Origin: G020354085 sp964629975
GTDB taxonomy: Bacteria; Pseudomonadota; Gammaproteobacteria; Acidiferrobacterales; Sulfurifustaceae
Length of the DNA: 9,931 bases
Assembly: GCA_964629975.1 (NCBI GenBank)
Contig: CAZVUN010000112.1
Span: forward strand, 1-9,931
Reading direction: 5' to 3'
Shown here: positions 1 to 4,927 of the stretch, piece after piece
Layout: the number at the start of each line of letters is the position of its first letter
Position numbering within the stretch: the first letter of the stretch is position 1
Position numbers and translations under genes: made by a program
Notes under the pieces: generated by a model
Seen by the model: the letters and a program-made list of their open reading frames with translations, nothing else
The model's database searches: none
Told to the model about the DNA's origin: nothing

Positions 1-1
1 G

Positions 2-355
2 CCCGCCGATGCCGTGGTGCTGTACTTCACCATGTGGTGCCCGGTGTGCCTCGCCCACTCCGATCACCTGCTCGGCAGCATCGTGCCGCGCTTTGCCGGT
101 CGCGGCACGGTGGTCTATGCGCTCATCGACTACGTCTCGGGGTCGGTGCAGGCGGCCGCCAGCATGGAGCAGGCCAACGGCTACGCCGGCTCGGCGCTGC
201 TCGTCGCGGTCGACGGGGCGTTGCAGGTGTTCGGCGCCTACGAGGGCGCCATGGGCAAGGTGGTGGTGATCGGCGCCGATGGCGTGGTGCGCCTCGCCGA
301 GGACTATCGCAACGGCGAGAAGCTCGCCGCCACCCTCGAGGGCCTGCTGCCATGA
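2..355 (+). CDS. Thioredoxin-fold protein with CPVC motif (5'-truncated)
   Basis: The frame is open to the left edge, so the N-terminus, and any signal peptide, lies outside the window; 117 residues are visible. A beta strand (VVLYFT) leads straight into WCPVC, the position of the WCxxC active site of thioredoxin-like oxidoreductases, at about residues 12-15 of the fragment. A later strand (KVVVIGADGVV) matches the second half of the fold. The probable role is thiol-disulfide exchange, likely in the periplasm given its exported neighbours, but this is inferred. I see no clear cis-proline of the usual TP/VP type, so it may belong to a divergent thioredoxin-like family. Its stop overlaps the next start as ATGA (352-355), implying translational coupling with the cytochrome-like gene. 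The GTG at 14 lies inside the conserved strand and is not the true start. Confidence 0.8.
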   Translation, partial: PADAVVLYFTMWCPVCLAHSDHLLGSIVPRFAGRGTVVYALIDYVSGSVQAAASMEQANGYAGSALLVAVDGALQVFGAYEGAMGKVVVIGADGVVRLAEDYRNGEKLAATLEGLLP

Positions 356-612
356 GGCGCGCGCGGCTCGCCGCGCTGTGCGCGCTGCTCGTGTCCGCTC
401 CCGCGGGCGCGGCGGCTGCCCCCGACGGCGCGGCGTTGTTCGCGGCGCGCTGCGCCGGCATCTGCCACCAGAACCCGCTGGCCGTGCGGCTCACGCCCAA
501 GCAGTGGCAGGTGGTCATCAAGACCATGCAAAGCCGCATCACCCAGGCCGGCCTCGCCCCGCTCAGCGACGAGGAAAGCCGCGCGATCCTGCACTATCTG
601 ACGACGCGTTAG
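352..612 (+). CDS. Small exported c-type-cytochrome-like protein with CX3CH motif
   Basis: An 86-residue protein. Residues 1-22 (MRRAR, then an Ala/Leu-rich core ending AGAAAA) form a Sec signal peptide, so the mature protein of about 64 residues should be periplasmic. Mature sequence has GAALFAARC, typical of the helix before a c-type heme site, then C34-A-G-I-C38-H39: three residues separate the cysteines instead of two. W52 and M59 follow, with M59 a possible distal heme ligand, then LSDEESRAILHYL, the usual C-terminal helix of small class I cytochromes. The likely role is periplasmic electron transfer. Whether heme is covalently attached at CX3CH is uncertain, because the standard Ccm substrate is CXXCH. 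The gene is translationally coupled to the upstream thioredoxin-like gene and lies 11 nt before the TlpA-like gene. ATG 352 is chosen because it begins the signal peptide and overlaps the preceding stop. Confidence 0.8.
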   Translation: MRRARLAALCALLVSAPAGAAAAPDGAALFAARCAGICHQNPLAVRLTPKQWQVVIKTMQSRITQAGLAPLSDEESRAILHYLTTR

Positions 613-623
613 GGCGGCAGGCG

Positions 624-1160
624 ATGCGCAGTTCCCTGGCCCTGGTCGCGCTGCTCGTTGCCGTTGCGTCGGCGGACGGTGCGCCCGCCGACGAGGCGTT
701 CGCCGCGGTCGGCGCGACGCGGCCGGTCGCAGCGCAGACCGCCCCCGAGTTTCGTCTGCCGAGCCTGACCGGAGGCGAAATCGGCCTTGCCGACTTCAAG
801 GGTCAGCTGGTGCTGGTCAATTTCTGGGCGAGCTGGTGCGCACCGTGCCGGGAGGAGATGCCGGGGCTTGAGCGTCTGGCGCGCCGCTACCGCGCCCAGG
901 GGCTGACGGTGCTCGCGGTGAACGAAGACGGCGATGACGGCAGACGCGCCGCGCGCTTCGTCGCGCGCCAGTCCCTGGGCTTGCCGGTTGTGCTGGATCG
1001 CGATGGCGCGGTGGCCACGCGCTATCGGGCCACGGGTCTGCCGGTGACTTTTCTGATCGCGCCCGACGGCCGCCTGCTTGCCACGATCACCGGGGCGCGG
1101 GACTGGGACGGTCCCGCGGCCGCGGCGCTCATCGAGTCGCTGCTCGGCGCGTCGCACTGA
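624..1160 (+). CDS. TlpA/ResA-family periplasmic thiol-disulfide oxidoreductase
   Basis: A 178-residue protein. Residues 1-20 form a signal peptide or membrane anchor. The thioredoxin fold follows: APEFRLPSLTGGEIGLADFKG (residues 40-60) is the standard TlpA/AhpC-TSA entry, VLVNFWASWCAPC holds the active site C72-x-x-C75, and GLPVTFLIAPDG carries the cis-proline P140. TlpA, ResA, CcmG and SoxW proteins of this type usually reduce disulfides in the periplasm, for example in apocytochrome CXXCH sites or in sulfur-oxidation proteins. The cytochrome-like gene directly upstream favours a cytochrome-thiol role, by inference. ATG 624 has a purine-rich GGCGGCAGG stretch just before it. The gene ends 54 nt from the convergent DsrE-family gene, with no convincing terminator between them. 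Confidence 0.9.
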   Translation: MRSSLALVALLVAVASADGAPADEAFAAVGATRPVAAQTAPEFRLPSLTGGEIGLADFKGQLVLVNFWASWCAPCREEMPGLERLARRYRAQGLTVLAVNEDGDDGRRAARFVARQSLGLPVVLDRDGAVATRYRATGLPVTFLIAPDGRLLATITGARDWDGPAAAALIESLLGASH

Positions 1161-1214
1161 GGCCGCGGGGCACGACCGAACGGGCACCTGTCCCGAGCGA
1201 CGTCGAGCGAGCCG

Positions 1215-1631
1215 CTACCAGGTCAGCGTCTTGGTGTCGTCCTTGAAGAGCGCGGCGCCGGTGAGTTCCGGGTTGCCGACCTTCACGCCTGCCAGCAGGT
1301 CCGCCTCCTTGACGCCGTAGTGCTGCATGCACATCGGGCAGATCAACACCGTGGCGCCCTTGCCGAGGAGCTCGCCCACGGTCTTTTGCTGCTCGGCGAA
1401 TTTCGCGGCATTGGCCCGGGCGCCGATCAGCACGCCGCGGTCGTTGAGGAACACCGTGAGCGGATGACCGCGCTCGAGCTGGTTCTTGCCGAACACGAGC
1501 GCCATGTTCGCGCGGTGCGGGTCGTCGCTCGTGAGGTTGATGAACAGCGGATCCTTGCCGCCGGCGATGACCGGCGTCGCGCTGCCCGCGGCGAGCGCGA
1601 AGACAATGAGCAGGCGGTGCAGCATTTTCAT
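1215..1631 (-). CDS. Exported DsrE-family protein with CPMC motif
   Basis: A 138-residue protein. Residues 1-23 (MKMLHRLLIVFALAAGSATPVIA) form a clear signal peptide cleaved near VIA-GG. The mature part has the DsrE/DsrF-like alpha/beta pattern: DPLFINLTSDDPHRANMALVFGKNQL, then HPLTVFLNDRGVLI, then ATVLICPMCMQHYGV with C98 and C101. Cytoplasmic DsrE proteins carry sulfur as persulfide on a cysteine. This exported group keeps the fold and a CxxC pair, but its substrate is not known to me; sulfur or metal handling in the periplasm is a guess. The start at 1631 is fixed by a strong AAGGAG ribosome site (1638-1643) six bases upstream. A longer in-frame start at 1760 would bury the signal peptide and was rejected. 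It diverges from regB and converges on the TlpA-like gene. Confidence 0.88.
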   Translation of the reverse strand: MKMLHRLLIVFALAAGSATPVIAGGKDPLFINLTSDDPHRANMALVFGKNQLERGHPLTVFLNDRGVLIGARANAAKFAEQQKTVGELLGKGATVLICPMCMQHYGVKEADLLAGVKVGNPELTGAALFKDDTKTLTW

Positions 1632-1732
1632 GACGATCTCCTTAGATTGGTTCTTGCCTGTCGACGTGCGTACCCCGGGCCGGGCACGCCGGCTGGTGTT
1701 CCTTGCCGTTCGCGCCCGCCGTGGCGCTGCAA

Positions 1733-1760
1733 CGTATGCCAGCCGCAGCGTGTTTGCCAA
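1733..1760 (-). promoter_or_regulatory. Possible weak promoter for the DsrE-family gene
   Basis: Read on the minus strand, TTGGCA (1755-1760) is followed after 16 bases by CATACG (1733-1738), preceded by TGG, an extended -10 feature. The -35 box matches consensus at 5 of 6 bases and the -10 at only 3. It would give a leader of roughly 95 bases. No better candidate was seen in this GC-rich stretch. The RegA-like box begins 2 bases upstream of the -35, a plausible activator position. Confidence 0.25.
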
Positions 1761-1766
1761 TGCGGC
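1742..1766. repeat. 6-bp inverted repeat overlapping the RegA-like box
   Basis: GCCGCA (1742-1747) and TGCGGC (1761-1766) are perfect inverted arms with a 13-base spacer. The right arm overlaps the left half of the RegA-like box, and the spacer holds the possible -35 of the DsrE-family gene. It could be an operator or chance symmetry. Confidence 0.3.
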
Positions 1767-1776
1767 AGGATGTCGC
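1762..1776. promoter_or_regulatory. Putative RegA/PrrA binding site
   Basis: GCGGC (1762-1766), five bases, then GTCGC (1772-1776). This matches all fixed positions of the known RegA/PrrA half-site consensus GCGNC-N(variable)-GNCGC, with a 5-base gap, and it lies in the promoter region of the window's own regBA operon. It is centred about 95 bases upstream of the predicted regB transcription start and directly upstream of a possible -35 box for the divergent DsrE-family gene. In high-GC DNA such a match can arise by chance, so confidence is moderate. Confidence 0.4.
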
Positions 1777-1852
1777 AGGCACCGGGGCCCGGCCGCCGGG
1801 ACGCGCGGCCTGCGCGGGGAGGCGTGGCCGCAGGAAACCGCGTGGCCGCCCG

Positions 1853-1858
1853 TATAAT
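1853..1858 (+). promoter_or_regulatory. TATAAT -10 box of regB; leaderless mRNA suspected
   Basis: A perfect TATAAT hexamer stands out in very GC-rich surroundings. Its last base is 7 bases before the A of the regB ATG at 1865, so transcription would start at or within a base or two of the start codon. No good -35 is present at 16-18 bases upstream (the sequence there is like GCAGGA), which suggests activator dependence. No Shine-Dalgarno sequence precedes the ATG. Confidence 0.55.
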
Positions 1859-1864
1859 GCCGGC

Positions 1865-3142
1865 ATGTCCGAGACCTCCGGCGCGCTGGTTTCCTCGGCC
1901 GTCAATCTGCAGCGGCTGACGCTGCTGCGCGCCCTGCTGGTGGCCGGACAGGTGCTGACGGTGCTGATCGCGGCCCACGCGCTCGACGTCGACTTGCCGC
2001 TCAGCGCACTGTTCGCCGTTATCGCCTTGCATGCCCTTGCCGCCGGGCTGACCTGGCTGCGGCTGCGCTGGGCCTATCCGGTGAGCGAGGCCGAGTTGTT
2101 CGCGCAGCTGCTGCTCGACGTTGTCGTGCTCACCATGTTGCTGTACCTGGCGGGCGGGTCAACGAATCCGTTCGTGGTGCTGTACCTGCTGCCGCTCGCG
2201 CTCACCGCGGCGGCGCTGCCGGGCCGCTACACCTGGGCGATGGCCGGGGTGACCGTGGCGTGCCACACGCTGCTGCTGTTCTTCTACCGCCCGCTGCCGG
2301 ACGCGCACGCCGGGCACGGCGAGGCGTTCACCCTGCACGTCATCGGCATGTGGCTGGGATTCCTGCTGAGTGCCGCGCTCATCGCGTTCTTCGCGGTGCG
2401 CATGGCCGAGACGCTGCGCGAGCGCGACCGGCTGCGCGCCGCCATGCGCGAGCAGGAGCTCAAGCACGAGCGCGTGCTGGCGCTCGGCACGCTCGCGGCC
2501 GGTGCCGCGCACGAGCTCGGCACGCCGCTGTCGACGGTGGCGGTGCTGACGCGCGAGCTCGAGGGGGAGCTCTCCGGCTCCACCGATGTCCTCAACAAGC
2601 TCAGCGTCGTGCGCGCGCAGGTGCAGCGCTGCAAGGAGATCCTCGCCACGCTCACCGCCTCGGCCGGCGCGGAGCGGGCCGAAGGCGGCGAGGCGCGCGC
2701 GGTCGATGAGTTCCTGCACGACCTGGTGGCGCGGCTGACGGCGCAGCGTCCCGGCGTGCAGGTGCAGACCCATTTCTCCGGCCCGCTGCCGGCGCCGCGC
2801 ATCGTCACCGACCAGACCCTGATCCAGGCGATCCTCAATGTGCTCAACAACGCCGCCGATGTCTCGCCCGCCGAGATCGAGGTCGAGGGCCGCTGGGCCG
2901 AGGACGCGCTCGAACTGGCGGTGTACGACCGCGGCCCCGGGCTGCCGCCGGCGGTCGAGCAGCTCGCCGGCAAGGCACCGGTGTCGACCAAGGAGCCGGA
3001 GCAGGGCATGGGCCTCGGCCTGTTTCTCGCCACGACCACCCTGCAGCGTTTCGGCGGCAGCCTGCATCTGTACGATCGCGAGGGCGGCGGCGCCTGCGCG
3101 CAGATCGTGTTGCCGCTCGCCGAGCTGCGCGTGCCGGCATGA
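1865..3142 (+). CDS. regB: Redox-sensing sensor histidine kinase RegB (PrrB/ActS/RoxS family)
   Basis: A 425-residue inner-membrane kinase. Six hydrophobic segments lie between about residues 20 and 178. GGSTNPF (97-103) matches the GGxxNPF quinone-binding motif of RegB. The dimerisation helix carries the phosphorylated H216 in AGAAHELGTPLSTV, the RegB-type H-box. C256 in VQRCKEIL aligns with the redox-active cysteine of Rhodobacter RegB. The ATPase domain has the N-box (ILNVLNNAADVSP, 323-335), G1 (DRGPG, 355-359) and G2 (GMGLGLF, 381-387). In the family, oxidised quinone or cysteine disulfide formation inhibits the kinase, and under reducing conditions it phosphorylates RegA. All key residues are present, so an active sensor is expected. 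ATG 1865 is chosen because family similarity begins about there; upstream in-frame starts add Arg-rich sequence that looks non-coding. It overlaps regA by ATGA. No senC/prrC copper-chaperone gene accompanies the pair. Confidence 0.95.
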   Translation: MSETSGALVSSAVNLQRLTLLRALLVAGQVLTVLIAAHALDVDLPLSALFAVIALHALAAGLTWLRLRWAYPVSEAELFAQLLLDVVVLTMLLYLAGGSTNPFVVLYLLPLALTAAALPGRYTWAMAGVTVACHTLLLFFYRPLPDAHAGHGEAFTLHVIGMWLGFLLSAALIAFFAVRMAETLRERDRLRAAMREQELKHERVLALGTLAAGAAHELGTPLSTVAVLTRELEGELSGSTDVLNKLSVVRAQVQRCKEILATLTASAGAERAEGGEARAVDEFLHDLVARLTAQRPGVQVQTHFSGPLPAPRIVTDQTLIQAILNVLNNAADVSPAEIEVEGRWAEDALELAVYDRGPGLPPAVEQLAGKAPVSTKEPEQGMGLGLFLATTTLQRFGGSLHLYDREGGGACAQIVLPLAELRVPA

Positions 3143-3687
3143 GCAGCACGCCCGCCGACCGCCCCGACCTGCTGCTGGTCGACGACGATGCGACCTTCCG
3201 GCAGGTGCTGGCCGGCGCGCTCGAGAAGCGCGGCTTCGCGGTGCGCACGGCGCAGGACGTGCCTAGCGCGGTGCGCGCCGCCGAGCACGAGTCGCCCGAA
3301 TACGCGGTGGTCGATCTCAAGATGCCGGGCCCGTCGGGGCTCGAGCTGGTGCGGCGGCTCAAGGAGCTCGACCCGCACACCCGCATCGTGGTGCTGACCG
3401 GTTACGCCTCGATCGCCACGGCGGTCGAGGCCATCAAGCTCGGCGCCACGCACTACCTCACCAAGCCGGCCGATGCCGACGAGATCGTGGCGGCGTTCGG
3501 GCGCGCCCAGGGCGACAGCGCGGTCGCGCTGCGCGCGCGCCCGCTGTCGGTCGAGCGTCTCGAGTGGGAGCACATCCAGAAGGTGCTGACCGAATGCGGC
3601 GGCAACGTGTCCGAGACCGCACGTCGCCTCGGCATGCACCGGCGCACGCTGCAGCGCAAGCTCGCCAAGCACCCGGCGAAGGCCTGA
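3139..3687 (+). CDS. regA: Response regulator RegA (PrrA/ActR/RoxR family)
   Basis: A 182-residue DNA-binding response regulator, the usual length for RegA. The receiver domain (about 10-125) has the acidic pocket D15-D17, the phosphoacceptor D59 in VVDLKMPG, T87 in VVLTGY and K109 in LTKPAD. A short linker leads to a Fis-type helix-turn-helix at about 141-175, with the hallmark NVSETARRLGMHRRTLQRKL, nearly invariant among RegA, PrrA, ActR and RoxR proteins. It lacks the AAA+ domain of NtrC-type regulators. In known systems RegA controls respiration, hydrogen, carbon and nitrogen metabolism genes and often its own operon. Its ATG overlaps the regB stop (ATGA, 3139-3142), so the two are translationally coupled. 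It ends 17 bases from the convergent hflD stop, inside a shared hairpin. Confidence 0.95.
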   Translation: MSSTPADRPDLLLVDDDATFRQVLAGALEKRGFAVRTAQDVPSAVRAAEHESPEYAVVDLKMPGPSGLELVRRLKELDPHTRIVVLTGYASIATAVEAIKLGATHYLTKPADADEIVAAFGRAQGDSAVALRARPLSVERLEWEHIQKVLTECGGNVSETARRLGMHRRTLQRKLAKHPAKA

Positions 3688-3708
3688 GCCCCGGGCGGCA
3701 CGGCTCAG
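3684..3708. terminator. Shared hairpin over the regA and hflD stop codons
   Basis: CTGAGCC (3684-3690) and GGCTCAG (3702-3708) form a perfect 7-bp inverted repeat with an 11-base GC-rich loop. The left arm contains the TGA of regA and the right arm contains the TGA (minus strand) of hflD. No run of T follows on either strand, so a classical intrinsic terminator is doubtful; a bidirectional RNA 3'-end stabiliser or transcription barrier is equally possible. Confidence 0.45.
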
Positions 3709-4352
3709 TGCTGGCGCAGCCCGTCGAGGATGTGCGCCGCTTCGTTGGCGATCGCGCGCCGTGACAGCAGCAGCTGCCAGCGCCGCCCGCCGAGCTGGCG
3801 CCACAGGAACGCGGCGCGCACCCCCGCGAACAGGGCGACGCGCACGCGCGCGGCGATGATCGGGTTGGCGAGGTGGCCGTGCTCGCCGTTGACCATGATG
3901 CGCGGCGGCAACTGGCTCAGCGTCTGGGTGTAGAGCTCGGCGAGCTTGTCGACCAGGATCTGCTGGCGCGCGTCCTCGCCCTGGGTGGCGGCGAAGAACT
4001 TCATCTGCTCCTGCACGGTCTGCACGCCGCGCCCGATCGCCGCTTGCACCTTCGCGTCGCGACGCAGGCGCGCCTCGAGTTGCAGCATCGCCATCACGTA
4101 GCGCGCCATCTCGAGATCACGCGGGTCGGTCTGGCCCGTGAGCTTGTCGCGCAGCAGCTTGAGGCCGAGCACCAGGCCCGGCGTGCCGCCGAACACCGAT
4201 TCGGTGTTCGGCGCCTCGAGGCGCAGGATGCTCTCGAGCGACGCCGCCAGGGCGCCCGGGTCGGCGCGTCCGTCGCGCGCGAGCTGCTGGGTGAGGCGTG
4301 CGGCCTGGAATATGCCGGCCAGCGCCAGGACCTGGTCGTGCAGACGACTCAT
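3705..4352 (-). CDS. hflD: High-frequency lysogenisation protein HflD
   Basis: A 215-residue protein; E. coli HflD has 213. Family features run throughout: the N-terminal helix VLALAGIFQAARLTQQLARDG, the SVFGG block, GLKLLRDKL, RYVMAMLQLEARL, then RIMVNGEHGHLANPIIAARVRVALFAGVRAAFLWRQLGGRRWQLLLSRR near the C-terminus. HflD is an all-helical, membrane-associated protein; in E. coli it interacts with lambda CII and favours lytic growth, while its host role is poorly understood. The start at 4352 reproduces the family N-terminus, about eight residues before ALAG; an upstream in-frame GTG at 4406 was rejected. No good Shine-Dalgarno is visible. In enterobacteria the gene usually lies between mnmA and purB; neither is adjacent here. 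It has its own promoter within the gap after the DUF59 gene. Confidence 0.93.
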   Translation of the reverse strand: MSRLHDQVLALAGIFQAARLTQQLARDGRADPGALAASLESILRLEAPNTESVFGGTPGLVLGLKLLRDKLTGQTDPRDLEMARYVMAMLQLEARLRRDAKVQAAIGRGVQTVQEQMKFFAATQGEDARQQILVDKLAELYTQTLSQLPPRIMVNGEHGHLANPIIAARVRVALFAGVRAAFLWRQLGGRRWQLLLSRRAIANEAAHILDGLRQH

Positions 4353-4417
4353 GACAGCCGTAATGGAGTGATGGGATCGGTCACAGGCAACGCGCCGGGA
4401 CGCCACCGCGGCGCGCT

Positions 4418-4446
4418 ATTATCGCGATTCACTTGCGGCCTGTCAT
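4418..4446 (-). promoter_or_regulatory. Sigma-70-type promoter of hflD
   Basis: On the minus strand, ATGACA (4441-4446) and GATAAT (4418-4423) are separated by exactly 17 bases; each hexamer matches consensus at 5 of 6 positions. The predicted start near 4411 gives a leader of about 59 bases. The spacer contains the palindrome TCGCGA just upstream of the -10. It lies wholly in the gap between the DUF59 gene and hflD. Confidence 0.7.
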
Positions 4447-4471
4447 CGCGGCCGCGCGATCCGAGGCGGGC

Positions 4472-4732
4472 CTAGTCGCTTTTCAGGCAGGCGCGCTCGA
4501 CTTCCACCTTGGCCACCCCCGGCACCTTGCCGACCGCGTCGCGGATCATGGTGACGATGCGGTCGGCGAACGGGCAGTGCGGGGTGGTGAGCTGGATGTC
4601 GATGTGCACGTAGTCCTCGACGATGTCGACATCCTGCACGAAGCCAAGCTCGACGATGTTGTGGCGCAGCTCCGGGTCGTTGACGGTGCGCAGCGCCTGG
4701 TAGACCGACTCTTCGCTGATGCGTGTGCCCAT
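4472..4732 (-). CDS. DUF59/MIP18-family iron-sulfur cluster assembly factor (SufT/PaaD-like)
   Basis: An 86-residue protein from ATG 4732. It shows the DUF59 pattern: an N-terminal helix (SEESVYQALRTV), the DPEL motif (D19-P20-E21) followed by HNIVELGFVQDVDI, the strand VHIDIQLTTPHCPF with the conserved C53 after TTPH, then IRDAVGKVPGVAKVEVE. Family members such as SufT and PaaD help mature iron-sulfur proteins, with the conserved cysteine probably handling iron or clusters. A client cannot be named; the large Fe-S flavoprotein in the window is one possibility. Start 4732 is preferred because GGAGA (4741-4745) sits eight bases upstream. In-frame ATG 4753 would give 93 residues; it lies about 8 bases after a TACACT (4761-4766) -10-like box, so a leaderless longer form cannot be excluded. 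The gene diverges from the patatin gene. Confidence 0.88.
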   Translation of the reverse strand: MGTRISEESVYQALRTVNDPELRHNIVELGFVQDVDIVEDYVHIDIQLTTPHCPFADRIVTMIRDAVGKVPGVAKVEVERACLKSD

Positions 4733-4812
4733 GACGGTTGTCTCCGGTTGCATGGGACTGAGTGTAACAGACGCGCGCGCCACGCAGGCGCATGTCCGCC
4801 GGCGGCGATCAA

Positions 4813-4854
4813 CAATCGCGCGCGCGGCCCCGGCGGCCCCGCCGCCCGCGATTG
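4813..4854. repeat. 8-bp inverted repeat with nested hairpin
   Basis: CAATCGCG (4813-4820) and CGCGATTG (4847-4854) are perfect inverted arms. Inside the 26-base spacer, GGCGG (4832-4836) and CCGCC (4842-4846) form a second stem. The element lies between divergent genes, so a terminator is not expected. Its right arm overlaps a possible -35 (TTGACT, 4852-4857) of the patatin gene, consistent with an operator or a structured regulatory element. Function unknown. Confidence 0.5.
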
Positions 4855-4878
4855 ACTAGAATGGTGAGCAGGCACAAT
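4852..4878 (+). promoter_or_regulatory. Possible weak promoter for the patatin operon
   Basis: TTGACT (4852-4857) is a 5 of 6 match to the -35 consensus. The best -10 in phase is CACAAT (4873-4878), 4 of 6, with a short 15-base spacer. TAGAAT at 4857-4862 is a better -10 hexamer but lacks a -35. The leader to ATG 4928 would be about 40-60 bases. Tentative. Confidence 0.25.
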
Positions 4879-4927
4879 CATTCGCGCGCCCGGCGGCGCG
4901 CGGGAGCGCGCGGCCAGCGGCGTCGAC

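Noticed and set aside
1181..1195. CGGG/CCCG hairpin between the TlpA-like and DsrE-family genes
   Set aside because: The stem has only 4 bp and no T-tract follows on either strand; too weak to call a terminator in such GC-rich DNA.
1671..1692. Short GC-rich inverted repeat GCCGG/CCGGC in the leader region of the DsrE-family gene
   Set aside because: Five-bp G/C arms are expected often by chance here, and no riboswitch-like conserved architecture is visible.
1632..1760. N-terminal extension of the DsrE-family protein to a start at 1760
   Set aside because: It would place 43 Arg-rich residues before a clean signal peptide and ignore the AAGGAG site at 1638-1643.
1703..1864. N-terminal extension of RegB to a start at 1703
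   Set aside because: The added residues are Arg/Pro-rich, unlike RegB proteins, and the TATAAT box would lie inside the coding region.
2284..3804. A 506-codon minus-strand open frame opposite regB and regA
   Set aside because: regB and regA carry full sets of family motifs on the plus strand; the antisense frame is Ser/Arg-rich and lacks any domain.
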